64,000 nucleotides of DNA from Bradyrhizobium sp. MOS002 (GCF_003020115.1 NZ_PYFX01000005.1:62001-126000), one strand, 5' to 3'; shown: positions 55,460 through 64,000, numbered from the stretch's first letter. Numbers and translations: made by a program. Notes: a model not told the origin generated them from the sequence alone.

Positions 55460-56515
55460 TTGCCCAAAAGCGCATCGGATTCTTCTTCTATCGCTCCCAG
55501 CCGCAAATTTGACCGCGAGATGCAGGTTCCGCCCGAGACCCAGGTCGTCATCGACTTCGACGACAACCGCGCCGCGTCCGCGCTGGTCGGCCCTTACGGC
55601 CAGCATCTGGCGCAGATCGAACGGCGGCTCGGCGTCGTCGTCGATTCCAAGGGCAACCACATCACGATCGGCGGCTCGCGCGACGGCTGCGATGCCGCAC
55701 GCCGCGTGCTGGAGACGCTCTACGCCCAGGCCGTGAAGGGACAGGATCTCGACCAGGGCGAGGTCGAGGGCGCGATCCGTGCCGTGATCGCTCAGGGCTC
55801 GCTGTTCGAGTTCGACGCCAAGTCGGCCAAATCCACCTTCGACAGCATCAATTTGCGCAAGCGCCCGGTGCGCGCGCGCACGGCGGCGCAGGATTCCTAC
55901 ATCCGCGCGCTGAAGCGCCACGAGCTGGTGTTCGGCATCGGACCCGCCGGCACCGGCAAGACCTGGCTCGCGGTCGCGCATGCCGCGCAACTGTTCGAGC
56001 GCAAGGAAGTCGACAAGATCATCCTGTCCCGCCCGGCGGTGGAAGCCGGCGAGCGGCTCGGCTTTTTGCCCGGCGATCTCCGCGAGAAGGTCGATCCTTA
56101 CCTTCGCCCGATCTACGACGCTCTCTATGACCTGATGGACGCGCGCATTGTCGAGCGCGCGCTGCAGACCGGCGAGATCGAGATCGCGCCACTCGCCTTC
56201 ATGCGCGGTCGCACGCTGACCAACGCGGCCATCATCCTGGACGAGGCGCAGAACACCACATCGATGCAGATGAAGATGTTTTTGACCCGTCTCGGCGAGA
56301 ACAGCCGCATGATCGTCACCGGCGATCCCTCGCAGATCGACTTGCCGAACGGCCAGACCTCGGGCCTCGCCGAGGCGACCCGCCTGCTGAGCGGCGTCGA
56401 AGGCATTGCGCAAGTTCATTTCAAGGCCGAAGACGTGATCCGCCACGAGCTCGTGGCGCGGATCGTCTCCGCCTACGAAGGGGCGCCGCAGCGGCCGGCC
56501 GCCGGTAAATCCTGA
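55460..56515 (+). CDS. phoH: PhoH family ATPase
   Basis: The 351-residue protein has an N-terminal KH-like part and a PhoH P-loop domain with GPAGTGKTWLAVAHA and the Walker B-type AIILDEAQNTT. PhoH-like (YbeZ) proteins interact with YbeY in rRNA processing. I chose a TTG at 55460, 4 bases after the miaB stop, with a GGAG site at 55447-55450; the frame from 55400 overlaps miaB. The pairing with ybeY is common. Confidence 0.93.
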   Translation: MPKSASDSSSIAPSRKFDREMQVPPETQVVIDFDDNRAASALVGPYGQHLAQIERRLGVVVDSKGNHITIGGSRDGCDAARRVLETLYAQAVKGQDLDQGEVEGAIRAVIAQGSLFEFDAKSAKSTFDSINLRKRPVRARTAAQDSYIRALKRHELVFGIGPAGTGKTWLAVAHAAQLFERKEVDKIILSRPAVEAGERLGFLPGDLREKVDPYLRPIYDALYDLMDARIVERALQTGEIEIAPLAFMRGRTLTNAAIILDEAQNTTSMQMKMFLTRLGENSRMIVTGDPSQIDLPNGQTSGLAEATRLLSGVEGIAQVHFKAEDVIRHELVARIVSAYEGAPQRPAAGKS

Positions 56516-56576
56516 CGAGACAGCAACCGGACCATATGGGCGCGGACACGGCGCCCCTTCGTTCCGAACAAGGACA

Positions 56577-57086
56577 ATGTCACACCCCAACCTTCCCATC
56601 ACCGAGGTCCTCGTCGTCGCCGATTGCTGGCAGCGGGAGCCCGAATCCGAAGCCGTGATCCAGCGCGCCGTGGCGGCCGCCGCCGAGAATGTCGACGAAG
56701 ACGTTGCGGAGGCGGAAGTGGCGGTGATGCTGACCGATGATGCCGGCATCCGTACCCTGAACAGCAACTGGCGCGGCATCGACAAGCCGACCAACGTGCT
56801 GTCGTTTCCCGCGCTGCAGCCGGAAGGCGACTGGAAGCCGGGCGATGCGCCGCGCATGCTCGGCGATATCGCGATCGCCTACGAGACCATGCGGCGTGAA
56901 GCGGACGAGGAACAAAAGCCGTTCGATCATCATTTGAGCCATCTCGCCGTGCACGGCTTCCTGCACCTGGTCGGCTACGACCACGAAAACGAAGACGACG
57001 CCGAGGAAATGGAAGCGCTCGAACGAGAGATCCTGGCTCATCTCGGCATTCCCGACCCCTATGCCGACCGCCCGGGGACGCATTGA
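56577..57086 (+). CDS. ybeY: Endoribonuclease YbeY
   Basis: YbeY is a metal-dependent RNase needed for 16S rRNA 3-prime maturation and quality control. The 169-residue protein has the zinc motif HGFLHLVGYDHEN, preceded by NSNWRGIDKPTNVLSFP-like sequence (LNSNWRGIDKPTNVLSF). An AAGGAC site precedes the ATG. It overlaps nothing but is one base from the start of the next gene. Confidence 0.96.
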   Translation: MSHPNLPITEVLVVADCWQREPESEAVIQRAVAAAAENVDEDVAEAEVAVMLTDDAGIRTLNSNWRGIDKPTNVLSFPALQPEGDWKPGDAPRMLGDIAIAYETMRREADEEQKPFDHHLSHLAVHGFLHLVGYDHENEDDAEEMEALEREILAHLGIPDPYADRPGTH

Positions 57087-57087
57087 G

Positions 57088-58206
57088 ATGCCGGATTCGG
57101 ACCCGATTCACGACAATCCGCGCAACACGGCCAATTTACCGGTCGTGGTGACCTCAGGCGAGGTGCTGCGTCCGACCGCCGACGGCTGGCTGCTGCGCGC
57201 CATCCGGACGTTGTTCGGCTGGAAGGCGGGTTCGGTGCGCGACGACCTCCAGGTCGTGCTCGACGCCACGACGCCCGACGACACCGGCTTCTCGACGGTC
57301 GAGCGCACCATGCTGCGCAACATCCTCGGCCTGCATGAGCGTCGCATCGCCGACGTCATGGTGCATCGCGCCGACATCATCGCGGTGAAGCGCGACATCC
57401 CGCTCGGCGAGTTGATGGACCGCTTCGAGAGCGCCGGCCATTCGCGCCTTGTGGTCTACAACGAGACGCTCGACGATCCCGTCGGCATCGTCCATATCCG
57501 CGACCTGCTCGCCTACATGACCGCGCGTGCGCGCGTGTCGGGGGTCACGAAAACCAAGCGCAAGAAACCGCTGCCGGCCGGGCTTGATCTGCGTACGGTC
57601 GATCTCGCGCTGCCGCTCGAAGAAGCGCGCATCATCCGCAAGCTGCTCTACGTCCCGCCGTCGATGCGGGCGATCGACCTGCTCGCGCAGATGCAGGCCA
57701 CCCGCATCCATCTGGCTCTGGTGGTCGACGAATATGGCGGCAGCGACGGGCTGGTCTCGCTCGAGGACATCGTCGAGCAGATCGTCGGCGAGATCGACGA
57801 CGAGCATGACAGCGACGAGCCGCCCTCGATCGTACGGCTGCCCGACAACGCCTTCATTGCCGACGCCCGCGCCAGCCTCGACGACGTCCGCACCGTGATC
57901 GGCGAGGACTTCGTCACCGGGGAGGCCGGCGAGGAAGTGGAGACGCTGGGCGGCTATCTCGTCAGCTTCGTCGGGCGCCTGCCGGTGCGCGGCGAGGTGA
58001 TCTCGGGCCCCGGCCATTACGAGATCGAGGTGCTCGATGCCGATCCCCGCCGGGTCAAGCGACTGCGGATCTCGACGCGAAAGGAGCGTCCCGCGCCGCG
58101 CACCCAGCGCGAGAGCCGGCGCCGCGAGACTGCGCCGGATGGCAGCCAGCCGACGGCCAGCGACACGCCCACCCCGCCGCCAAGCGACGGGACCGGTCCG
58201 CAGTGA
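57088..58206 (+). CDS. CBS-domain transporter-associated protein (CorC/TlyC-like)
   Basis: The 372-residue protein has two CBS motifs (VMVHRADIIAVKRDIPLGELMDRF and VPPSMRAIDLLAQMQ), LVVDEYGGSDGLVSLEDIVEQIVGEI and a C-terminal transporter-associated domain, followed by a basic, proline-rich tail. It has no DUF21 membrane domain. CorC-like proteins affect Mg2+/Co2+ efflux. It begins one base after ybeY and its stop overlaps lnt by GTGA, so the genes are translationally coupled. Confidence 0.92.
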   Translation: MPDSDPIHDNPRNTANLPVVVTSGEVLRPTADGWLLRAIRTLFGWKAGSVRDDLQVVLDATTPDDTGFSTVERTMLRNILGLHERRIADVMVHRADIIAVKRDIPLGELMDRFESAGHSRLVVYNETLDDPVGIVHIRDLLAYMTARARVSGVTKTKRKKPLPAGLDLRTVDLALPLEEARIIRKLLYVPPSMRAIDLLAQMQATRIHLALVVDEYGGSDGLVSLEDIVEQIVGEIDDEHDSDEPPSIVRLPDNAFIADARASLDDVRTVIGEDFVTGEAGEEVETLGGYLVSFVGRLPVRGEVISGPGHYEIEVLDADPRRVKRLRISTRKERPAPRTQRESRRRETAPDGSQPTASDTPTPPPSDGTGPQ

Positions 58207-59816
58207 GCCCGTTCCAGCGATTTCGCCAGATCGCGCTTGCCATCATCCTGACCTGGGGATGGAAGCGCGCGCTCGTCGCGATGGCTGCCGGTGCGCTCTC
58301 GGTGCTGGCGCTGGCGCCGTTCAACGCCTTCCCGGTGCTGTTCATCACCTTCCCGGTGCTGGTCTGGCTGATCGACGGCGCTGGCGCCGGACGATATGGC
58401 GGCGTCCCCGCCGCGGCGCTGACCGGCTACTGGTTCGGGCTCGGCTATTTCGTGCCCGGCCTCTACTGGATCGGCTACGCCTTCTTCGTCGACGCCGACG
58501 TATTCGCCTGGCTGACGCCGTTCGCCGTGCTGGGCCTGCCGGCCTATCTTTCCATATTCACGGCAATGGGCTTTGCGCTCGCCCGCCTGCTCTGGACCAA
58601 GAACGCGACGCGCGTGCTTGCGCTCGCGGCAAGCCTCACCATTACCGAATGGCTGCGCGGTCATGCGCTGACCGGCTTTCCCTGGAACGCGTTCGGTTAT
58701 GCGCTGTCCGAGCCGCTGCCGCTGGCACAAACGGCGTCGCTGATCGGCCTCTGGGGCATGACGTTCCTGACGGTCGCGATCTTCGCGAGCCCCGCGGCGC
58801 TGATCGACCGCACGCCCGATCGCCGCCTGGCGTGGCGCGCGCCGGCCGCAGCCGTGGCGCTCCTGCTCGTCATGGGCATCTTCGGCGCGATCCGCCTGTC
58901 GCTGCATCCGACCACGATGGTCGCGGGCACCAAATTGCGCCTGATGCAGCCGGATCTCCAGCAAGACGCAAAATTCAACTACGCCGCCAAGGCGGAGGTG
59001 ATGAAGAAATATCTGGCCTTGTCGGATCGCGCCTCCGGGCCGCAATCGACCGGCGTGCGCGATGCGACCATCCTGATCTGGCCGGAATCCGCCTTTCCGT
59101 TCTTCCTGACTCGCGAAGCCGACGCGATGGCGCAAATCGCGGAGCTTCTGCCCAAGGGCACGGTGCTGATCACGGGCTCGGTCCGCGCGCCCGACCTGCC
59201 GCGGGGCACGCCGATCACCCGCGCCTACAATTCGATCTACGTGATCGACCACGACGCCAGCGTGCTCGCAGTCTACGACAAGCTGCATTTGGTACCGTTC
59301 GGCGAATTTCTTCCCTATCAGGGGCTGATGGAGAAGCTCGGTTTCGAGCAACTCACGCGTGTGCGCGGTGGCTTCATTCCCGGCACCGTGCGGCACGCGC
59401 TGCCGGTCCCCGGCGCGCCGTCCGCGCTGCCGCTGATCTGCTACGAAGCAATCTTTCCCGGCGAGGTGGCTGGACGCAATGAACGTCCGGGCTGGATCGT
59501 GAATCTCACCAATGACGGCTGGTTCGGAATCTCGACCGGCCCCTATCAACACCTGGAACAGGCGCGGATGCGCGCGATCGAGCTCGGATTGCCGCTGGTT
59601 CGCTCCGCCAATACCGGCGTTTCCGCGGTGATCGATCCGGTGGGGCGCATCGTCGCCAGTCTCGGTCTCGGGATCGAAGGCATTTTGGATGCAAATCTGC
59701 CCGCCGCGATCCCGCCAACCATCTATGCGCGCGTGGGCGATGTACCCGCGGCCATGCTCGTCGCGCTCGCCGTGTTTCTTGCAGTCCGCCGACGTGTTGC
59801 CAAACGGCACCCCTGA
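58203..59816 (+). CDS. lnt: Apolipoprotein N-acyltransferase
   Basis: Lnt adds the third acyl chain to lipoproteins at the inner membrane. The 537-residue protein has about six to eight membrane helices at the start and a nitrilase-like domain with the catalytic Glu in WPESAFPF, Lys in YDKLHLVPFGEFLP and Cys in PLICYEAIFPG. It starts with GTG overlapping the corC-like stop. In Sinorhizobium the same gene (actA) is needed for acid tolerance and lies beside phrR, as it does here. Confidence 0.95.
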   Translation: MSPFQRFRQIALAIILTWGWKRALVAMAAGALSVLALAPFNAFPVLFITFPVLVWLIDGAGAGRYGGVPAAALTGYWFGLGYFVPGLYWIGYAFFVDADVFAWLTPFAVLGLPAYLSIFTAMGFALARLLWTKNATRVLALAASLTITEWLRGHALTGFPWNAFGYALSEPLPLAQTASLIGLWGMTFLTVAIFASPAALIDRTPDRRLAWRAPAAAVALLLVMGIFGAIRLSLHPTTMVAGTKLRLMQPDLQQDAKFNYAAKAEVMKKYLALSDRASGPQSTGVRDATILIWPESAFPFFLTREADAMAQIAELLPKGTVLITGSVRAPDLPRGTPITRAYNSIYVIDHDASVLAVYDKLHLVPFGEFLPYQGLMEKLGFEQLTRVRGGFIPGTVRHALPVPGAPSALPLICYEAIFPGEVAGRNERPGWIVNLTNDGWFGISTGPYQHLEQARMRAIELGLPLVRSANTGVSAVIDPVGRIVASLGLGIEGILDANLPAAIPPTIYARVGDVPAAMLVALAVFLAVRRRVAKRHP

Positions 59817-59844
59817 TCACGCAGCTGCGGCCGATAACTTTTGA

Positions 59845-59864
59845 CAACCGTAGTCCCACGGTTG
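59845..59864. promoter_or_regulatory. Inverted repeat upstream of phrR
   Basis: CAACCGT (59845-59851) and ACGGTTG (59858-59864) form a perfect 7-base inverted repeat 160 bases before the phrR ATG. Symmetric sites in this spacer may bind a dimeric regulator, possibly PhrR itself, which belongs to a family of dimeric HTH proteins. A terminator of lnt is the alternative, but no T-run follows. Confidence 0.35.
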
Positions 59865-60026
59865 ACAGACTGCACGCGGCCTCCTCATTCTGCACCCGCT
59901 GCAAAAGACAGTGGGTATTGCTAAATTTCTCCGCAATGTTTCCCAATAACAGGGTCTGATTTTGACGTTGCTTACACCTGAGGCATTCCTGATTGCGCCG
60001 AAGGTGATGTTTGGAGGGCTGAGGAA

Positions 60027-60440
60027 ATGTCGAAAGCGCCCAACCCTGTTGACAAATATGTCGGCAGTCGCGTGCGGATGCGCCGCATCATGTTGGGCAT
60101 GAGCCAGGAAAAGCTCGGTGAAGCTTTGGGCCTGACTTTCCAACAAGTTCAGAAATACGAGAAGGGCACCAACCGGGTCGGCGCGAGCCGCATCCAGCAA
60201 ATTGCCGAGATTCTCCAGGTACCGGTGTCGTTCCTGTTCGAGGGCGGTCCGAGTGGCGTGCCGGGTCCGGATGGCTTCAGCGAAGGCGCATCGCCGTCTT
60301 ACGTCTCGGATTTCCTCGCGACTTCCGAAGGACTCGCTTTGACCAAGGCGTTCACCCGAATCACCGATTCGAAGATGCGCCGCTCCATCGTCGATCTCGT
60401 CGAGCAGATCGCGGCCCGCGAAGGCCCCGACAAGCGCTGA
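60027..60440 (+). CDS. phrR: HTH-type transcriptional regulator, PhrR/PraR-like
   Basis: The 137-residue XRE-family regulator has the helix-turn-helix MSQEKLGEALGLTFQQVQKYEKGTNRV-like block (SQEKLGEALGLTFQQVQKYE) at about residues 27-46 and a helical C-terminus. In Sinorhizobium phrR is induced by low pH and is next to actA (lnt); the Rhizobium leguminosarum homologue PraR controls quorum sensing and biofilm. The same neighbour supports the identification. A 210-base spacer precedes it, with an inverted repeat. Confidence 0.85.
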   Translation: MSKAPNPVDKYVGSRVRMRRIMLGMSQEKLGEALGLTFQQVQKYEKGTNRVGASRIQQIAEILQVPVSFLFEGGPSGVPGPDGFSEGASPSYVSDFLATSEGLALTKAFTRITDSKMRRSIVDLVEQIAAREGPDKR

Positions 60441-60555
60441 CGCGCCATCTCGATCCGATTTGAGGCTGCGTCAAATCTGGCCTATGTCGTCATTTGCGGC
60501 CGCGCTTTGATGCGCGTCCTCCCCGATGATGCGATTCAAAGGCACAGATGCGCTC

Positions 60556-61683
60556 ATGGCCAGCTCCAATTGGTTCGATACTCAAACTATTCTCGATGGC
60601 ATCCGCCGCTGGGTGGAGGTCGAGACGCCAACGGACGCGCCTGAACAGGTCAACAAGCTGGTCTCGATGGTCGCGGAGCAATACCGCGATCTCCCTGTTA
60701 CGCTCGAGCGCATCGCCGGCGTCGATGGCTGCGGCGATCATCTCGTGGCGCGCTCGACCTGGGGCCAGGACCGACCCGGCATCCTGGTGCTGAGCCACCT
60801 AGATACCGTTCATCCCATGGGATTCATCGAGCGCCTGCCGTTCAAGGTCGAAGGCGACAGCGCGTTCGGTCCCGGCATCTACGACATGAAGGGCGGCGCC
60901 TACATCGCCCATCACGCCTTCCACGCGCTTTGTGCCACGGCCGATCGCTCGCCGCTCGGCATCACCCATCTGTTCACCTCCGACGAGGAGATCGGCAGCC
61001 CCACCTCTCGCGCACTCATCGAGACCGAAGGACGCAAGGCGAAGTACGTGCTGGTGACGGAGCCGGCGCGCGACGGCGGCAAGATCGTCACCGGCCGCAA
61101 GGGCGTCGGGCGATTCGAAGTGTTCATCAAGGGCGTGCCCGCGCATGCCGGCACGCGGCCCCAGGATGGCCGCAGCGCGATCCGCGAGCTCGCCAACGTC
61201 ATCCTGGCGCTGGAAGCGATGAACGATCTGGCGCGTGGCGTCACGGTCAATGTCGGCGTCGTGCGCGGCGGCACGCGGCCCAACGTGACGCCGGAAGAAG
61301 CCCATGCCGAAATCGATCTGCGCGTGCTCAGCCTCGAGGACGCGGATGAACTCGTCGGCAAGATCCTCGCCCTGACATCCAAGACGGATGGCGTCACCGT
61401 CAAGGTCACGGGCGGGCTCAATCGTCCTCCTTACGAGAAGAGCAATGCGGGCGCCTCGCTGTACGAACATGCAAAGACCGTTGCCACGGAGGTCGGCTTC
61501 GAGCTGCTCGACGTTCACACCGGCGGCGGCTCGGACGGTAATTTCACCGCCGCCCACACCGCGACGCTCGACGGGCTCGGCGTCGACGGCAAGGGTGCGC
61601 ACACCCATTATGAGCAGCTCTATGTCTCGTCGCTCGAACCGCGCGCGCGGCTGCTCCATCGCCTGTACCAGACGCTACGATGA
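60556..61683 (+). CDS. M20 family metallopeptidase (glutamate carboxypeptidase-like)
   Basis: The 375-residue enzyme has the metal ligands and catalytic base in LSHLDTVHP, YDMKGGAY and TSDEEIGS (adjacent Glu pair), and a dimerisation domain with IKGVPAHAGTRPQDGRSAI. The CPG2-like branch hydrolyses glutamyl amide bonds such as in folates or removes acyl groups from amino acids. ATG at 60556 was chosen; 60526 is possible. It overlaps trmB by ATGA. In Sinorhizobium metK occupies about this position, as I recall. Confidence 0.9.
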   Translation: MASSNWFDTQTILDGIRRWVEVETPTDAPEQVNKLVSMVAEQYRDLPVTLERIAGVDGCGDHLVARSTWGQDRPGILVLSHLDTVHPMGFIERLPFKVEGDSAFGPGIYDMKGGAYIAHHAFHALCATADRSPLGITHLFTSDEEIGSPTSRALIETEGRKAKYVLVTEPARDGGKIVTGRKGVGRFEVFIKGVPAHAGTRPQDGRSAIRELANVILALEAMNDLARGVTVNVGVVRGGTRPNVTPEEAHAEIDLRVLSLEDADELVGKILALTSKTDGVTVKVTGGLNRPPYEKSNAGASLYEHAKTVATEVGFELLDVHTGGGSDGNFTAAHTATLDGLGVDGKGAHTHYEQLYVSSLEPRARLLHRLYQTLR

Positions 61684-62390
61684 GTGAGCGTAAATCAGAT
61701 CCCGATCGCGAGGACAGCGAGCGCGCTTTCTTCGGACGCCGCAAGGGCCACAAGCTCAGGCAGCACCAGGCCGAGCTGATCGATCATCTGCTGCCGCGTC
61801 TTGCGCTGGCCATCGACCGCGAAGCACCGGCGGATGCCCGCAAGATCTTCGTCCCCGCAGTCGACGATTTGCGGCTCGAGATCGGCTTCGGCGGCGGCGA
61901 GCATCTTGCGGCGGAAGCGCAAAACTTCGCCACAACCGGCTTCATCGGCTGCGAGCCTTACGTCAACGGCATGGCGAAGATCCTCGCGCAGATCGAGGCC
62001 GCCGACATCGGCAACATCCGCCTGTTCGCAGGCGATGCCGCCGAGCTCCTCGCCTGGCTGCCGAAGGCTTCGCTGTCGCGGATCGACCTGATCCATCCCG
62101 ATCCCTGGCCGAAACGGCGACACTGGAAGCGGCGCTTCGTCCAGGACCGGACCATCGCCGCGATGGCGCACGTGCTGAAAGCCGGCGGCGAATTTCGCTT
62201 CGTCTGCGACATCGACGATTACTGCGCCTGGACGCTGTCGCATCTGGCGCGCTCGAAGGACTTTGTCTGGCTCGCGGAGCGCGCCGATGATTTTCGCCTG
62301 CCGTGGGACGGATACACGATGACGCGCTACGGCCGAAAGGCCACGCGCGAAGGCCGCAAGGCGGCGTATCTGCGGTTTCGACGGCTCTAG
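61680..62390 (+). CDS. trmB: tRNA (guanine-N7-)-methyltransferase
   Basis: TrmB methylates G46 of tRNA using SAM. The 236-residue protein has the SAM motif LEIGFGGGEH, the family signature HPDPWPKRRHWKRRF and a C-terminal GRKATREGRKAAYLRF. It is translationally coupled to the peptidase by ATGA. Its TAG stop overlaps the stop of the opposite-strand gene in a shared CTAG. Confidence 0.95.
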   Translation: MSERKSDPDREDSERAFFGRRKGHKLRQHQAELIDHLLPRLALAIDREAPADARKIFVPAVDDLRLEIGFGGGEHLAAEAQNFATTGFIGCEPYVNGMAKILAQIEAADIGNIRLFAGDAAELLAWLPKASLSRIDLIHPDPWPKRRHWKRRFVQDRTIAAMAHVLKAGGEFRFVCDIDDYCAWTLSHLARSKDFVWLAERADDFRLPWDGYTMTRYGRKATREGRKAAYLRFRRL

Positions 62391-63469
62391 ATCGTCTGCC
62401 GGTTGCGCCAGAAATTAACGACGCGCTCCGCGGTCGTCGGCATCAGGCGCGTGAAATTCGCGCGCGCCTGCTCAAGATCGGCATCGGCTGGCGTGCGATT
62501 CGGGCCGTACCACATCAGGATCAGCGCCCGCACTGTCGGCCAACCGACATTCAGCACACGCCCCAGAACCAGAATTGGATCGTAGCGGTCACCCGTGATC
62601 AGGCGGTCGAGGACCGAGAGGCGGACTCCGGACATCGCCGAGAGTGAAGCGATCGCCTCCTCATATTTGTGCGCCTTGGCGAAGCCAAACAGCGCGCTCT
62701 CGCCAAGATGGCCCTCGCGATGCAACGCCAGCACGGTGCGCTGTGCCCCCGAGAAATCGCGACGCGGCCCGGGCGGCAGCGTGGCTTCCTCGATGGCCAC
62801 CATAGCGCGCTTGATCTCGACCTGGCGCGCGGGATTGACCACGCTCGAGAGGCGACGGCGGATGACGTCGAGCGTACCGTCGAGAAGCTGTTTCAGGTTC
62901 TCACCCGACAGATCGCTACGCTGGCCGATTCTGAGCGTCAGCACGCCATCCTGCGCGGCACGCTTGATCAGCTCGGAATAGCTGCCAGGCGAGAACTCGG
63001 CGCCGGCGTTACCCGCAGCGCGGCGCACCACGTCGCGATCGCCGCGCTCGACCAGCACGTCGGTGATGACAGCCGACAGCGTGGGGCGCTCGCTCATCGC
63101 CAGCAGATGGCCCTGGCCCTTCAGTCGCGCGATCTCGACGAGAGCGTCATCGTCGAGCACAGGGGAATGGCGCAGCACGGGGCCCGCCACCGCAATTTCG
63201 TTTTCGCGCGCGAGCTGGCTCACCAGACGCCGCGGCGCGTTGTTCAGGCGCGAGAAGCGTTCGGCAAGATCGACGCGCGAAGCGAGCTCGGCATGCGGGA
63301 CGAGATCTATCAGCAGATTATCGAAGAGAGCGACGAGATCGGGACGGAGATTCTCGGCGTCCTGAAAGAACAAATGGGAGATGGCGTGCGCGATCTCGCC
63401 GCGACGCCGCGGGTCGCCGCGTTTGACGATATCGTCCAGTCCGGGAATGAGCGACGTGGCAACGGTCAT
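62387..63469 (-). CDS. DUF2336 domain protein
   Basis: The 360-residue mostly helical soluble protein matches the alphaproteobacterial DUF2336 layout: SLIPGLDDIVKRGDPRRRGEIAHAISHLF at the start, HSPVLDDDALVEIARLKGQGHLLAMSERPTLS-like repeat with SAVITDVLVERGD, and NAGAEFSPGSYSELI. HEAT-like repeats are likely. No activity is known for the family to my knowledge. The ATG at 63469 was preferred over the longer frame. Convergent with trmB with overlapping stops. Confidence 0.82.
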   Translation of the reverse strand: MTVATSLIPGLDDIVKRGDPRRRGEIAHAISHLFFQDAENLRPDLVALFDNLLIDLVPHAELASRVDLAERFSRLNNAPRRLVSQLARENEIAVAGPVLRHSPVLDDDALVEIARLKGQGHLLAMSERPTLSAVITDVLVERGDRDVVRRAAGNAGAEFSPGSYSELIKRAAQDGVLTLRIGQRSDLSGENLKQLLDGTLDVIRRRLSSVVNPARQVEIKRAMVAIEEATLPPGPRRDFSGAQRTVLALHREGHLGESALFGFAKAHKYEEAIASLSAMSGVRLSVLDRLITGDRYDPILVLGRVLNVGWPTVRALILMWYGPNRTPADADLEQARANFTRLMPTTAERVVNFWRNRQTI

Positions 63470-63836
63470 GAAAACGCAAACTCGTAGGAGGCACGCCGCG
63501 GGTGCGCCCTGGTCCAAGCCGCCCCACAATCAGGAAATTTAGGCCTTGGAGGTGAAGGAAGCGTTGCGCGGGCGGGCCGCGGAGCGGGCGCAAAAAGCCT
63601 CGCGCGCCGCTGCAATGGGCCTTGTCCGAGAGGGCGGAAAGCGCTATATCACCGCCAATTCATCTTCTCATACGATCCGCGTAGTGAGAGTGGGCCCGAA
63701 AGGACCCGCTCTTTTTTATTACCTGAACGCGGCTCGGTGGAAGATGTGAGGCCCGGCGATCTGTCGGGAGAGTTCCGAAGCGAGCTTTGAAATCCTAAAC
63801 CCAGCCTTAACCATATCGAGCGACTTGACCCCTGAT
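63470..63836. other. Divergent spacer and rimP leader
   Basis: This 367-base region between DUF2336 and rimP has a terminator-like hairpin at 63688-63717. A TTG-initiated 67-codon frame spans the hairpin, but its end is just the hairpin sequence, and I do not accept it as a gene. No tRNA is seen. Confidence 0.6.
63688..63717 (+). terminator. Attenuator-like terminator in rimP leader
   Basis: A ten-pair stem with one mismatch and a G-T pair (63688-63697 with 63702-63711) closes a GAAA tetraloop and is followed by six T. It lies about 120 bases upstream of the rimP start with no supported gene before it on the plus strand, so it must end a leader transcript or small RNA. Confidence 0.75.
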
Positions 63837-64000
63837 ATGACCGAACCGAACCCTGGTTCCACGGATGCCGAGCTGCTGGCCGAGCCGAGGCTCGTGGTCG
63901 AGCCGGGCGTGGCGGCACGGGTGTCCGCAGTCGCGGGGCCGGTGCTCGAAGGCATGGGCTACCGCCTGGTGCGGATCCGCATTTCGGGGGAATCTGGCTG
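63837..64000 (+). CDS. rimP: Ribosome maturation factor RimP, 3-prime truncated by the window edge
   Basis: The first 54 codons are visible: [18 protein letters not shown], then a helix with [29 protein letters not shown], the usual start of RimP, which helps assemble the 30S subunit. It normally heads the rimP-nusA-infB operon. The sequence ends inside the first domain. Confidence 0.9.
   Translation, partial: MTEPNPGSTDAELLAEPRLVVEPGVAARVSAVAGPVLEGMGYRLVRIRISGESG

Noticed and set aside
58017..59810. A 597-codon minus-strand frame opposite lnt
   Set aside because: Shadow of lnt, which has all three catalytic residues; no independent evidence.
63546..63749. A 67-codon TTG-initiated frame before rimP
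   Set aside because: Its last third is the terminator hairpin and T-run in translation; the start is poor.

Overview
The window is about 64 kb of a GC-rich alphaproteobacterial chromosome, most likely Bradyrhizobium or a close relative. Three things support this: the gene order rpsT, dnaA, dnaN, recF, gyrB, murA; the rhizobial block nfu, tsaB, rimI, fur, miaB, phoH, ybeY, corC, lnt, phrR; and many intergenic palindromic elements of the kind found throughout Bradyrhizobium genomes. I see no rRNA, tRNA, CRISPR array, prophage or insertion sequence. Codon use is uniformly GC-rich except in two places. One is the 1.3 kb gene-poor stretch in front of dnaA. The other is a histidine-kinase/binding-protein pair at 38.0-40.7 kb, where sampled 60-base lines are about 50-55 percent GC against about 65 percent in gyrB.

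Layout. 0-11 kb: metabolic and accessory genes (a partial acyl-CoA ligase, an HD-GYP phosphodiesterase, a two-subunit molybdenum hydroxylase, hydrolases, an orphan polysaccharide-export lipoprotein, msrA). 11-25 kb: the replication-initiation block, with rpsT, a long noncoding dnaA upstream region, then dnaA, dnaN, recF, two tandem paralogous secreted proteins, gyrB, a small membrane protein and murA. 25-36 kb: a translationally coupled MATE/DUF2867/DsbA-like operon, a FUSC protein, an MmgE/PrpD protein, a serine hydrolase, a membrane-anchored AraC regulator, pirin and purC. 36-47 kb: a SulP transporter fused to STAS and cyclic-nucleotide domains, the low-GC kinase/binding-protein pair, a semialdehyde dehydrogenase, a beta-lactamase-fold hydrolase, an acyl-CoA synthetase and a PfkB kinase. 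47-64 kb: a housekeeping run of murJ, trpS, usp, nfu, tsaB, rimI, fur, a HAD phosphatase, miaB, phoH, ybeY, corC, lnt, phrR, an M20 peptidase and trmB, ending in the start of rimP, with a DUF2336 gene on the opposite strand.

The most unusual element is the pair of exported proteins between recF and gyrB (17105-20143). They share a duplicated 5-prime leader, a duplicated export signal and a homologous C-terminal half. The larger protein carries five copies of a short FYxxxLxxxGW-type unit followed by a beta-rich segment and a terminal beta-sandwich-like module. I do not recognise a characterised family for them. Other points of note are a kinase and sugar-binding protein pair without transporter or response regulator, a MurA whose catalytic loop carries Asp instead of Cys, a candidate origin/regulatory region before dnaA, and several families of nested inverted repeats, one of which supplies the C-terminus of a hydrolase.
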